64,000 nt of DNA from Acidobacteriota bacterium (GTDB lineage Bacteria > Acidobacteriota > Vicinamibacteria > Vicinamibacterales > CAVVIG01): the NCBI GenBank assembly GCA_018268955.1, contig JAFDVO010000017.1, forward strand, positions 111,890 through 175,889. Reading direction: 5' to 3'. This document shows positions 18,267 through 26,680 of the stretch, piece by piece. The notes below the pieces were generated by a model. The model ran no database searches. It had not been told where the DNA came from and saw only the letters and a program-made list of their open reading frames with translations. Every line of letters begins with the position of its first letter. Within the stretch, counting starts at the first letter, position 1. The position numbers and the translations under genes were made by a program.

Positions 18267-19711
18267 CGCACCTTGCGCTCCGTGAACATCACCGCTTCGA
18301 GGCAGCAGGCAAGCCGTACCTGTTCCTGGTGCCCAGCGCGGCGGTGGTCGGCCTCGATGCCGCGTCCGACATGGTGATGCAGGTGCTCGCCTCGGGTGAG
18401 AAGTCCCGGGCTGACCTGCTGACGCTGGCTGACGGGCTCTTCAGCGAAGACGAGATCGACGGCGCGATTCACGACCTCGTGGCGATGCGCGCGATCGGTC
18501 CCATCGAGCCCCAGCAGCCGATGCCGAAGATCCTGCCGCTCACGCCCGTGCCGCTCGGCACGATGGTGCTGAACGTCACCAACCAGTGCAACCTCGCGTG
18601 CACCTACTGCTACGAGTACGGCGAGGACAAGATCGTCGACACGGACAACGGCAAGCAGCCGAAGTTCATGTCGATCGAGACCGCGAAGCAGAGCGTCGAG
18701 TTCATGCTGAAGGAATCGGGTGAGGCGAAGACCGCCCACCTGACCTTCTTCGGCGGCGAGACGCTCCTGAACTTCAAGGTGCTGAAGGAAACGATCGCTT
18801 ACGCACGGCAGCGTGCCGCGGAACTCGGGAAGGACGTCGACTTCAGCCTCACCACGAACGCCACGCTGCTGAAGCCGGACGTGATCGAGTACCTGGTCCA
18901 GAACCAGGTGGGCGTAACCATATCGTTCGACGGCCCGCCAGAGGTGCAGAACAAGTTCAGGGTCTTCCACAACGGCACCGGCAGCTACGACATCGTCGCG
19001 CCGAAGATCAAGGAACTGCTGCAGAAGCATCGTCGTCGTCCGGTCGGTGCGCGCGTGACGCTCACGTCCGGGAACCTCGACGTGAAGGGCATCTACCGCC
19101 ACCTGACCGAGGAGTTCGGATTCCGCGAAGTGGGCTTTGCCCCGGTCACGACGTCGGCAAAGCGGACCTACGCGCTCGACGAGCAGGGCTACGACCACAT
19201 GCTCGCGCAGTTCACCGCGCTCGCCGAGGACTTCAAGGAGGCGGCGATTGAGGGGCGCCACCACGGCTTCTCCAACGTGAAGGAGACCATCCAGGAGATC
19301 CACCAGGGGATGAGCAAGGCGTACCCGTGTGGTGCGGGCATCGGGCTGATGGGAGTGTCGACGGCAGGCGACGTGGCGCTCTGCCACCGCTTTGCCGGCT
19401 CTGACACGCACAAGCTCGGGACCGTGCGCGACGGCGTGGACCGCGCGGCGCAGACCGCCTTCCTCGAGTCGCACCACCTCGCGAACAAGACCGACTGCAG
19501 CACGTGCTGGGCACGTCCGGTCTGCTCGGGCGGCTGCTACCACGAGGCCCACACCCGTTACGGCGACACGACGAAAGCGAACCTCCACTACTGCGACTGG
19601 ATCCGGTCGTGGACCGAGGTCTGCCTGAAGGTCTACGCCGAGATCGCAGAGAAGAACTCCGCGTGGCTGGCGCAGTTCGATCGCGAACCGGCCGCGGAGA
19701 AGGTCAGCTAG
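18263..19711 (+). CDS. qhpD: Radical SAM maturase forming thioether cross-links in the gamma subunit
   Basis: A 482-residue radical SAM/SPASM protein. The SAM cluster motif CNLACTYC gives Cys109, Cys113 and Cys116. The C-terminal Cys-rich region (CSTCWARPVCSGGC, then HYCDW) should hold auxiliary iron-sulfur clusters. An N-terminal segment of about 85 residues looks like a PqqD-type peptide-binding wing. QhpD is known to join Cys to Asp or Glu side chains of QhpC by C-S bonds in the cytoplasm. The GTG at 18263 is preferred: GGAGGTGGGG lies just upstream and the start overlaps the qhpA stop, which suggests translational coupling. Confidence 0.92.
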   Translation: MTHLALREHHRFEAAGKPYLFLVPSAAVVGLDAASDMVMQVLASGEKSRADLLTLADGLFSEDEIDGAIHDLVAMRAIGPIEPQQPMPKILPLTPVPLGTMVLNVTNQCNLACTYCYEYGEDKIVDTDNGKQPKFMSIETAKQSVEFMLKESGEAKTAHLTFFGGETLLNFKVLKETIAYARQRAAELGKDVDFSLTTNATLLKPDVIEYLVQNQVGVTISFDGPPEVQNKFRVFHNGTGSYDIVAPKIKELLQKHRRRPVGARVTLTSGNLDVKGIYRHLTEEFGFREVGFAPVTTSAKRTYALDEQGYDHMLAQFTALAEDFKEAAIEGRHHGFSNVKETIQEIHQGMSKAYPCGAGIGLMGVSTAGDVALCHRFAGSDTHKLGTVRDGVDRAAQTAFLESHHLANKTDCSTCWARPVCSGGCYHEAHTRYGDTTKANLHYCDWIRSWTEVCLKVYAEIAEKNSAWLAQFDREPAAEKVS

Positions 19712-19726
19712 CGCCAGAGGAGATCA

Positions 19727-20089
19727 ATGAGACACCTGAAGACGCTGAATCAGAAGGCTGCTCGCATCGAGCAGATCGTGAACGAACAGGAAGCCGCCGC
19801 TGCCCAGGCCGAGGATGTCGTCGCGCTGCAGCGTGGAGGGGGCGTGCCGCAGTCGGCCCCGCACATCCCGCTTGGCTGCGCCGTGGTCTTCTCGCCCGGG
19901 TGGGAAGTGGATCGCACGGGTGGAACGGCCGGTCTGTGCCAGCCGGTCGAGCGCGATCTCTTCGACTGCCACATTGGCTGCTACTGGCCCGCGCAGGTAC
20001 CGGACCAGCTCAATCACGCGCCGGACTGGACCGCCAAGTGCGCGGCCGCCCAGAAGGACTGGCGCAAGATCGACCTCATCTTCCCGTAA
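19727..20089 (+). CDS. qhpC: QHNDH gamma subunit precursor (CTQ-bearing, cross-linked peptide)
   Basis: A 120-residue precursor. The spacing of Cys and acidic residues matches the published gamma-subunit cross-link map. Cys51-Glu60, Cys71-Asp77 and Cys85-Asp93 correspond to the three thioether bridges. Cys81 and Trp87 correspond to the pair that forms cysteine tryptophylquinone. Cys105 is an additional cysteine with no partner in that map. By alignment to the mature N-terminus of known subunits, the leader would be about 42-44 residues, longer than the roughly 28 reported for Paracoccus. The leader is charged and helical at its start (residues 1-30). A GAGGAG site precedes the ATG. Confidence 0.93.
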   Translation: MRHLKTLNQKAARIEQIVNEQEAAAAQAEDVVALQRGGGVPQSAPHIPLGCAVVFSPGWEVDRTGGTAGLCQPVERDLFDCHIGCYWPAQVPDQLNHAPDWTAKCAAAQKDWRKIDLIFP

Positions 20090-20107
20090 CAGGAGAGCCG
20101 AGCCACC

Positions 20108-21250
20108 ATGCGCACATTTCGCTTCTGGAGTCAGGCTCTCCTCGCCAGCGCCGCCATTGCGGTGCTCGGGCTGCCGCTCGCCGCCCAGAGCAAGGCGAAG
20201 CCGATCACCCCCTCGCCTGGCAACGGCACGTTGTACGTTGGCGTCTTCCCGGACCACTTCCAGGTCATCGACGAGGCCACGGCCACGATCGTGGGCAAGG
20301 TGCCGTTCACGGTCGGCATGCCGCGGCGCACGTCGCTGTCGCGGGACCGCACCCGCTTCTACACGGTCGAGGCGCAGCAGGAGAAGGTCGAGATCATCGA
20401 CATCGCCACCCGCAAGTCGCTCGATCACTTCACGCTCTCCGAGGGCACCCGCAAGGTCCGGATCAAGACGCTCGAACCGGATCCGCTGCACCGCTTCGTG
20501 ATGATGGTCATCCGCCCGGTCGTCAAGCACGTCGACCGCTGGGAAATCGAGCCGTCGTCGCTCATCCAGTACGACCTGGCCACCCACAAGGTCGCCAGCA
20601 CGCTGCCGTGGCCGAACGGTGAGGAGCGTGAGAACGCGAACATGCAGTTCTCGCCAGACGGCAAGCTGCTCTACCTGTTCAGTGAGCAGGACGTGCTCAT
20701 CTACGACACCACGACGTTGAAGCAGGTGGACCGGTGGGAGCTCTCGAAGCCGGTCGAAGAGGGCTTCGGCGCGTTCGAGTTCGGGCAGATCGACGCCGCC
20801 AACGACGAACCGGGCTTCTACACCGCGATGTTCCAGGTGCAGGACCCGGTGCAGAAGCGCCGGATGATGGGCATCGGCCGCGTGAACCTCAGCGCGCGCA
20901 AGGTGGACTTCTACACTCTCGGCCCGGCGCAGCAGGTCGGCTTCACGATGGCACCAGGGCGGAAGGTCGCCTACGGCCTGATGAGTGACATCGGGAACTA
21001 CGAGTTCTGGAAGTTCGATCTGGACATGAAGCGCGTCTCGGCCCGTGTGCCTTTCAACGGCCGGCCACGCATGTCGCTGAAGACCAGTTCGAACGGGAAG
21101 GTGCTCTATATCTACAACGCGGGGAACACGATCGACCTTTACGATGCCGAGACGTTCAAGTACATGCGAACGATCGATCTCGGAGGCGACGTGACCTCTG
21201 ATCTGTTCGTCGTCCCCGGCGCCGCGCCGAAGGCCGCACGGACCAACTGA
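20108..21250 (+). CDS. qhpB: QHNDH beta subunit (seven-bladed propeller)
   Basis: A 380-residue periplasmic protein with a signal peptide cleaved near PLAAQSKA and YVTN/WD40-like blades (for example NGTLYVGVFPDHFQVID and GKVLYIYNAGNTIDLYD). In the known enzyme this propeller packs against the cross-linked gamma subunit and helps form the amine-binding pocket. It begins 18 bases after qhpC with AGGAGAG upstream of the ATG. Length is in the range of known beta subunits. No catalytic motif is expected in this chain. Confidence 0.9.
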   Translation: MRTFRFWSQALLASAAIAVLGLPLAAQSKAKPITPSPGNGTLYVGVFPDHFQVIDEATATIVGKVPFTVGMPRRTSLSRDRTRFYTVEAQQEKVEIIDIATRKSLDHFTLSEGTRKVRIKTLEPDPLHRFVMMVIRPVVKHVDRWEIEPSSLIQYDLATHKVASTLPWPNGEERENANMQFSPDGKLLYLFSEQDVLIYDTTTLKQVDRWELSKPVEEGFGAFEFGQIDAANDEPGFYTAMFQVQDPVQKRRMMGIGRVNLSARKVDFYTLGPAQQVGFTMAPGRKVAYGLMSDIGNYEFWKFDLDMKRVSARVPFNGRPRMSLKTSSNGKVLYIYNAGNTIDLYDAETFKYMRTIDLGGDVTSDLFVVPGAAPKAARTN

Positions 21251-21254
21251 CACG

Positions 21255-22997
21255 GTGACGCCCTCCCATCCACGTCAGCACCTGCGCCGGGCGCTCCGGT
21301 TCGCGCTGCCGTACTGGCGGCGACTGGCGCTGGTGCTCGTCCTCAGCCTGGCGAGCACCGGCCTGTCGCTCGTGCTGCCGCTCCTGTCGAAGTCGTTCTT
21401 CGACACGGCGCTGCTCGGTCGTGACATGACCGCGCTGCTCCGCACATCAGCGCTCTTCGCGGTCGCCACGATCGTCGGGTTCGTGCTCAATGTCGTAGCG
21501 GGCCTGCGGTACACGCGCGTGTCGGCGGACATCCTGTTCGACATGCGGCTCGAGATGTACCGCCACCTGCTGCGGCTCTCCCCGCGCTTCTACGCGCGGA
21601 CCCGCATCGGCGACATCATGTCGCGCATCAACAACGACATCGGCGAGATCCAGCGGGTGGCGGCGGAGGCCGCGCTCGCCTGGGTCGGCAACGTCGCCTT
21701 TCTCGTCGGCACCGTCGTGATGCTCGCCTGGCTCGACATCCGGCTGTTCCTGGCGACGATGGCCGTGGCGCCGATCGGCATCTGGGCGACCGGCTATTAC
21801 CGCAAGCGGCTCGAAGGGCAGGTGGGTGAACTACGGCAGCGCAGCGCCGACCTGGGGAGCTTCCTGATCGAGACGATTCAGGCGATGCGGCTGGTTGTGC
21901 TGAGCAACGCGCAGGACCGCGAGGTGTCGCGCTTTCGCAAGCGGAACATCGCGTTCGTTGACGCGCTGATGTCGATGCAGTACCTGACCTACGTGTCCGG
22001 TGCGCTGCCAGGCCTGATCCTCTCGGCCGGCACCGGCCTCGTGTTCATCTACGGCGGTTATCGCGTCGTACATGGCGAGATGACCGTCGGCACGTTCGTC
22101 GCGTTCATCGCCTACCAGTCACGCTTCCTGCCTCCACTGCAGGCGCTGATGGGGTTGTACGCGAGCCTGGCGACCGCGCAGGTGTCGCTGCAGCGGGTAT
22201 CCGAGATCCTCGATGCGCCGGTCGACGTGCAGGAACTGCCCGACGCGACCGCGCCAGACAGCGTGCGTGGGCTCGTGGAGTTCTCGAACGTCAGTCTCTC
22301 CTACGGCAGGGGCCGTCCGGCGCTGGAACGCATCTCATTCCGTGTCGAGCCCGGTGAGGTGCTGGCGATCGTCGGCCCGAGCGGCAGCGGGAAGTCGACG
22401 ATCGCGGACCTGCTGCTGCGCCTCATCGACCCGGACGAAGGGACCGTGCGCATCGACGGTGTCGACGTCCGTCGCATCAACCTGCGCGTGCTGCGAAGGC
22501 ACGTGGCGCTCGTTGACCAGGATCCGTGCATCCTCCACGCGTCGGTTGCGGAGAACATCCGCTACGGACGGCCTGACGCATCCGACGAGGACGTGCGCCT
22601 GGCAGCACGGCAAGCGGCGCTGGAGCCGTTCATCGACTCGCTGCCCGAGGGATTCGAGACGGTCGTGGGGGAGCGTGGAGCCGCCCTCTCCGCCGGTGAA
22701 CGGCAGCGGATCGCCACAGCACGTGCGTTCCTCGCGAATCCGGCCGTGTTGATTCTCGATGAGCCGACGGCGTCGCTCGATCCCGATGCCGAGCGGCGGC
22801 TGATCGACGGGTACGAAACCGTCATGCGGCACCGCACGACGATTGTGATCACCCACCGCCTCGATGTGGCGAGCCGGGCGGATCGCGTGCTGGTGGTCGA
22901 CGGCGCACGGCTTGTCGAGCAGGGCGCGCCGCACGAACTCGCGATGCGAGATGGACGATTCGCGGATCTGTTCCATGCGCCAGCGGTCACGCACTGA
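21255..22997 (+). CDS. qhpF: ABC exporter of the qhp locus
   Basis: A 580-residue half-transporter: six membrane helices in the first about 310 residues, then an ATPase with Walker A GPSGSGKST, signature LSAGERQRI and Walker B VLILDEPTAS. There is no N-terminal C39 peptidase domain, consistent with leader removal by the separate QhpE protease. In known systems QhpF is required for producing active enzyme and is proposed to move the modified gamma subunit across the inner membrane. It starts with GTG four bases after qhpB and overlaps qhpE by 23 bases. Confidence 0.88.
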   Translation: MTPSHPRQHLRRALRFALPYWRRLALVLVLSLASTGLSLVLPLLSKSFFDTALLGRDMTALLRTSALFAVATIVGFVLNVVAGLRYTRVSADILFDMRLEMYRHLLRLSPRFYARTRIGDIMSRINNDIGEIQRVAAEAALAWVGNVAFLVGTVVMLAWLDIRLFLATMAVAPIGIWATGYYRKRLEGQVGELRQRSADLGSFLIETIQAMRLVVLSNAQDREVSRFRKRNIAFVDALMSMQYLTYVSGALPGLILSAGTGLVFIYGGYRVVHGEMTVGTFVAFIAYQSRFLPPLQALMGLYASLATAQVSLQRVSEILDAPVDVQELPDATAPDSVRGLVEFSNVSLSYGRGRPALERISFRVEPGEVLAIVGPSGSGKSTIADLLLRLIDPDEGTVRIDGVDVRRINLRVLRRHVALVDQDPCILHASVAENIRYGRPDASDEDVRLAARQAALEPFIDSLPEGFETVVGERGAALSAGERQRIATARAFLANPAVLILDEPTASLDPDAERRLIDGYETVMRHRTTIVITHRLDVASRADRVLVVDGARLVEQGAPHELAMRDGRFADLFHAPAVTH

Positions 22998-23769
22998 AGG
23001 CCGGCGGTTGCCCGGGCGCGGCGTGTGCGTCGCCGTCATCGACAGCGGCGTGCATGCCGCACATCCGCATGTGCGTGGCGTCGCGGGCGGGGTGGCCATC
23101 CAGCCTGGCGGAGCGGTGTCGGGCGATTACACGGACCGCATCGGCCACGGCACGGCGGTCATGGCCGCCATCAAGGAGAAGGCGCCCTTCGCGGACTGCT
23201 ACGCGGTCCGCATCTTCGACAACCGGCTCTCCGCATCGGCCCCGACGCTCATTGCTGCAATCGACTGGGCGGTGGCGGCTCGCGTGCACGTCATCAACCT
23301 GAGCCTCGGCACCGCGAACCTGGCTCATGCCGACGCCTTCGATGGGGCAGTCGCGCGTGCGGCGGCGGCTGGCGTGACGATCGTCGCCGCGCGAGACGAC
23401 GAGGGGGTGGAGTGGCTGCCGGGGAGCCGGCCCGGCGTCGTGGGTGTGCGGGCAGACTGGACGTGCGGGCGCGACGTGTTCACCGTGGAGCGGCTGGACT
23501 CCGGCTCCGTGGTGTTCCGGACCTCAGGCTACGCGCGGCCGATCCCGGGCGTGGACCCTCGGCGCAACCTGCACGGGGTCAGCTTCGCGGTCGCGAACAT
23601 GACCGGCTTCCTGGCCCGCGCCCTGAGCCTGGAGCCGGACGGCCAGGCCGCTGATGCGGTTGAGACGCTGGTGCGTTTCGCGTCGTGGCGTGACGGGCGC
23701 GCGCACGAAAAGGAAAAGGCCGGCAGGTGGGAGCACCTGCCGGCCTCGATGGTCCTCAGAGAGCGCTGA
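22975..23769 (+). CDS. qhpE: Cytoplasmic subtilisin-like leader protease
   Basis: A 264-residue S8-fold protein with no signal peptide. Catalytic candidates are Asp23 (VAVIDSGV), His58 (IGHGTAVM) and Ser203 (HGVSFAVA). The usual oxyanion Asn block (AAGN) is replaced by AARDDEG, which is atypical. QhpE is known to remove the QhpC leader after cross-linking. The ATG at 22975 is chosen because it overlaps the qhpF end and starts shortly before the first beta strand; ATG 22951 is an alternative. The last about 15 codons overlap a strong hairpin that serves the convergent gene as a terminator. Confidence 0.85.
   Translation: MRQRSRTEGRRLPGRGVCVAVIDSGVHAAHPHVRGVAGGVAIQPGGAVSGDYTDRIGHGTAVMAAIKEKAPFADCYAVRIFDNRLSASAPTLIAAIDWAVAARVHVINLSLGTANLAHADAFDGAVARAAAAGVTIVAARDDEGVEWLPGSRPGVVGVRADWTCGRDVFTVERLDSGSVVFRTSGYARPIPGVDPRRNLHGVSFAVANMTGFLARALSLEPDGQAADAVETLVRFASWRDGRAHEKEKAGRWEHLPASMVLRER
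23705..23745 (-). terminator. Rho-independent terminator inside the qhpE 3' end
   Basis: A 12-base stem (GGCCGGCAGGTG / CACCTGCCGGCC, 23718-23745) with a four-base loop is followed on the minus strand by TTTTCCTTTT. It is placed to end transcription of the minus-strand gene that stops at 23775, yet lies wholly in the qhpE coding sequence. Confidence 0.8.
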
Positions 23770-23774
23770 GCGGG

Positions 23775-24698
23775 TTACTGCTGACCGGTCACGCGCGGGG
23801 CGCCGTTCGCGGTCACGTTCACCTTGATCATCGCGGTCGTCCAGCAGCAGCCCGTCGCGCCGCCGCCCTTCTCCGAGTAGTCGTTCAGCGTGACGTGGAC
23901 GACGTACTCGCCCGCCTTGTCGAAGGTGACGGTGCCTGCGGCCTTGCCCGCGTAGGGTTCCATCGGCTTGCCGCCCTTGAGCGTCTCGAAGTGGAAGCCG
24001 TCAGCCTTCACGTTGCCCGGTCCGCGGTACTTCTCGACCGTCGCTTCGACGACGGGGGGCGTGCGCGTCATCGGCGCGTTCGTCCCGCTGGCGTAGAGGG
24101 CGTCGTCTTCGGTGAAGAGCTCGAGCGCCATCGGCACGTTCACCTGCGCGGTGCGGGTCTGTGCGCTGGCGAGCGCGGCGACCGGCGCCTGGATGGCAGG
24201 GCCGTTCTGCGCGAAGCGCAGGATCGGAGGAACGTTGTACTTGCCGTTCGGCGCCTCTTCGGAGGCGTGCTGCGGCGTGATGTTGAAGTCGGGGCTCATG
24301 ATCATCCCGACACGCGAGGTGGTGCCGTTGAGCGTGAGGGTCCACCAGAGGCGCTCGGAGGCGCCGAAGGTCTTCGGGACGGTGATCTGGAACATGCCGA
24401 AGTTGCGGTTCGGCAGGAAGTGCGTCGGCTGGCCGCGGTCGACGTCGCCAGGCTCGAACTTGTTGTTCGGGCCGATCGGGATGTCCACGCTCTGGGTCCA
24501 GTTGCGGTTGTAGTACCCGATCAGGAACACGTGCGAGCCATCCGGATTGTCGTACCAGCCGTCGTAGGCCGGGGTGACGCTGGCGCCGAATCCCAGCTTC
24601 GGGTAGCTCGGAAGGAGCTGGCCCTGGGCCGAAACCAGAGCGCCGCCAGCGGCGAGGGCAGCGACCGTCATCAGACGGAGAACCATCGGTGATTTCAT
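23775..24698 (-). CDS. Secreted protein of unknown function, copy 2 of duplicated cassette (B')
   Basis: A 307-residue protein with a signal peptide (MKSPMVLRLMTVAALAAGGA, cleavage near VSAQGQ). It is a clear paralogue of the protein at 26681-27574, sharing long near-identical stretches such as YDGWYDNPDGSHVFLIGYYN and the C-terminal GGGATGCCWTT. The predicted fold is beta-rich and may include an Ig-like C-terminal domain (TVTFDKAGEYVVHVTLNDYS). No catalytic motif was recognised. It follows a cytochrome-copper monooxygenase-like gene in the same orientation, as its paralogue does, so the two products probably work together. It converges on qhpE with a five-base gap. Confidence 0.75.
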   Translation of the reverse strand: MKSPMVLRLMTVAALAAGGALVSAQGQLLPSYPKLGFGASVTPAYDGWYDNPDGSHVFLIGYYNRNWTQSVDIPIGPNNKFEPGDVDRGQPTHFLPNRNFGMFQITVPKTFGASERLWWTLTLNGTTSRVGMIMSPDFNITPQHASEEAPNGKYNVPPILRFAQNGPAIQAPVAALASAQTRTAQVNVPMALELFTEDDALYASGTNAPMTRTPPVVEATVEKYRGPGNVKADGFHFETLKGGKPMEPYAGKAAGTVTFDKAGEYVVHVTLNDYSEKGGGATGCCWTTAMIKVNVTANGAPRVTGQQ

Positions 24699-24767
24699 CG
24701 TCAATCTCTCTCTGAGAGGTCGAGGGGGGGCACCCCCGACCGGCCAATCAGTCGGGTTGTGGAAGAG

Positions 24768-24794
24768 GGGAGGCGGCGGCGACCGCCGCCTCCC
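24768..24794 (-). terminator. Perfect 12-bp hairpin between A' and B'
   Basis: The stem GGGAGGCGGCGG / CCGCCGCCTCCC with a three-base loop lies 16 bases beyond the stop of the upstream minus-strand gene. No T-tract follows, so mRNA processing or protection of the upstream message is as likely as termination. A second palindrome (GTCGGGGGTG/CCCCCCTCGAC) lies at 24719-24740. Confidence 0.5.
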
Positions 24795-24809
24795 GCGAGG
24801 CACGCGCGC

Positions 24810-26225
24810 CTACTGCTGCTGCTGCTGAGTGCGGTTGCGCGGCGGGACGCCGTTGGTCACGCCTTCACCGTGCTTGGCGACGTAGTCCTTGTACTCCTCG
24901 TCCGTGAGGTAGTAGACGTTCATCCACGCGTGCGCCATCTCGTCAACCGTGCGGTCGCCGTAGCCCACCCACTGATCCGGGTCGGGGTTCGACTTGTTCG
25001 CCTTCGTGTTGTCGTAGTACGCGCTGACCTTGATGATGGTGCCCTTCGGGAACACCGGCACCGCGTCGTCCGCGAAGATGTAGTTGGTCATCCAGTTGAA
25101 GTTGAAGTCCTTCACGTAGCTGATGGTCTGCGTGCGGCCATCCGGGAAGATCGCCTCAACCTGCATCGCCTTCCCACGGAGGTGGAAGTGCGGCTGGAAG
25201 TTCGTGATCGCCGTGTTCTCCTTCAGGACGTTGAAGCCCTCGGTGTAGGCGATCGAGTTCGGCGGGATGTCCAGGCCTTCCGTGCCGTTCTTCAGGCCGG
25301 TGAAGCCCACGAGGTAGCTGCGCTTCTTCGGCTCCTGGCCCTTGGGATACAGCCAGATGCCGAGCTGCGACGCGCTCGTCACGGCCTCGCCGGCGGCGTG
25401 AATGTGCTGGTCCCAGGAGATCTTCTCTCCCGGCATGATCAGCTTGCCGGTGCCTTCGGCGTAGCGGTCGTAGCCCTTGCCGATCGCCCACTCCATCAGC
25501 TGGGGACGACGGTTGACGAGGTCAGCGGCGCTCGCCGCGGCCGACCCGGACAGGGAGAAGCGGCCGACGCCGACGCCCTGGTTGACAGCGGCGGTGTTGT
25601 CGGGGCTGAGGATGTGATACGCGATCGAGTGGTGCAGGATCTTGCGGCCTTCGACGTTGGCCGGACGAATCTCCACCATCTTGACCCAGCGCGGCTCGGT
25701 CACCGGGATCTCGTTGACCGGGCGCCACCACTCGTCCTGGTGGACGGCGGGCATCGTCTGCATCGGGGCGGAGATGACGAGGTCCGGCGGGCCGTAGCCG
25801 TCACGCTCGCCCTGCCAGTACAGCTCCTTGTTCACCGGCTTGGCCTTGAAGTCCGCCGGGTTGCCCTCGAGCGCGCCGCCGTCGACCCAGGCCGCGATGG
25901 TCGCGACCTGCTCGTCGCTGAGCGACATGTCGTTCTTGAACTTCTGGACACCGACGCTGCGGTCGATATGCCACGGCGGCATCTGCCGCGATTCGACGCG
26001 CTGCTTGATCGAGCGCGCCCACGGGCGGGCGTCCTGATAGGTCACGAGCGACATCGGGCCGATCGAGCCCGGCTCATGGCAGGACTGGCACTTGGCCTGA
26101 AGAATGGGCGAGACGTCCTTCGTGAACGTCACCTGCTTTTGCTGCGCTGCGGCCGACCCCGGGAGAGCGCAGATGGCGCCGAGCACGAGGGCGCCTGCTC
26201 CCAGCTGGAGCTTCGAACCAGGCAT
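24810..26225 (-). CDS. Cytochrome c fused to copper type II monooxygenase-like domain, copy 2 (A')
   Basis: A 471-residue secreted protein from the ATG at 26225 (AGGAGCC upstream). Signal peptide, then a cytochrome c domain with CQSCH (46-50) and a likely axial Met in QMPPW (82). The remaining about 300 residues show the PHM/DBH copper-ligand pattern: His198-His199 (ILHHSIAYH), His274/276 (WDQHIHAAG), His346 and His348 (FQPHFHLRGK), and Met430 in RTVDEMAHAW. These correspond to the CuH and CuM sites of peptidylglycine alpha-hydroxylating monooxygenase. Substrate unknown. The haem could deliver electrons to copper in place of ascorbate, which is inference. The protein ends in five glutamines. 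Confidence 0.8.
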   Translation of the reverse strand: MPGSKLQLGAGALVLGAICALPGSAAAQQKQVTFTKDVSPILQAKCQSCHEPGSIGPMSLVTYQDARPWARSIKQRVESRQMPPWHIDRSVGVQKFKNDMSLSDEQVATIAAWVDGGALEGNPADFKAKPVNKELYWQGERDGYGPPDLVISAPMQTMPAVHQDEWWRPVNEIPVTEPRWVKMVEIRPANVEGRKILHHSIAYHILSPDNTAAVNQGVGVGRFSLSGSAAASAADLVNRRPQLMEWAIGKGYDRYAEGTGKLIMPGEKISWDQHIHAAGEAVTSASQLGIWLYPKGQEPKKRSYLVGFTGLKNGTEGLDIPPNSIAYTEGFNVLKENTAITNFQPHFHLRGKAMQVEAIFPDGRTQTISYVKDFNFNWMTNYIFADDAVPVFPKGTIIKVSAYYDNTKANKSNPDPDQWVGYGDRTVDEMAHAWMNVYYLTDEEYKDYVAKHGEGVTNGVPPRNRTQQQQQ

Positions 26226-26614
26226 CCGTGGCTCCTTTCGAAAACGAAACATCCTGACGGTTGATATGCGCGGTGGCGGCCCAGCCGCTCACGCGTCGGC
26301 GGCCAGACTGCAGGAGCTGTGCCGTAGAAGAACCTGCTGAAATCAGGAGGAATTTCGTTCGAAAGCGTGTGGCGGGTCGTGGCGAGACTGCGGAGATTTT
26401 CGCGCGCCCAGTGATTTTTCCCGGGGCTCTCGCGCGGGGACGATCCGCGGCAACTCCGTCCCTCACGCCGGGAATCCGGCGCAGGCGCGCCGACGCTGCG
26501 CGACGCCGACGCCCACAGCCTGGAAGCCGCCGGGGCTGAAGCCGGCCACGCCTCAAAGCCTGCAGCGCGAAGCCCAGAGCCCGACGCCCAGCGCCTGGAG
26601 CCTGGCTCCGTAAG
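26226..26614. other. Intergenic region between duplicated cassettes
   Basis: About 390 bases with no supported gene. The right part (26520-26605) carries stuttered words based on GAAGCC/AGCCCAGAGCC and a decayed REP core (CCGGGGCTGAAGCCGG, about 26528). The promoter for the downstream minus-strand gene should lie in 26230-26400, which is locally richer in A+T (near 26335-26360), but no -35/-10 pair is convincing. Confidence 0.4.
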
Positions 26615-26648
26615 AAAAAAAAGGCCGCTCCACCGAAGTGAAGCGGCC
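26611..26648 (-). terminator. Rho-independent terminator after B
   Basis: The minus-strand stem GGCCGCT / AGCGGCC, extended by imperfect pairs across CACCGAAGTG, is followed by eight T residues and then CTTA. It lies 33 bases past the stop of the minus-strand gene ending at 26681. Confidence 0.85.
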
Positions 26649-26680
26649 CTTCTGCAGTCGATGACGCGCGTCGCGCGGAC

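Noticed and set aside
18230-19588. Minus-strand open frame of 452 codons
   Set aside because: Antisense to the radical SAM gene qhpD.
19724-21253. Minus-strand open frame of 509 codons
   Set aside because: Antisense to qhpC and qhpB.
24759-26264. Plus-strand open frame of 501 codons, with a counterpart at 27759-29201
   Set aside because: Antisense to the two cytochrome-copper genes. Its duplication only reflects duplication of the real genes.
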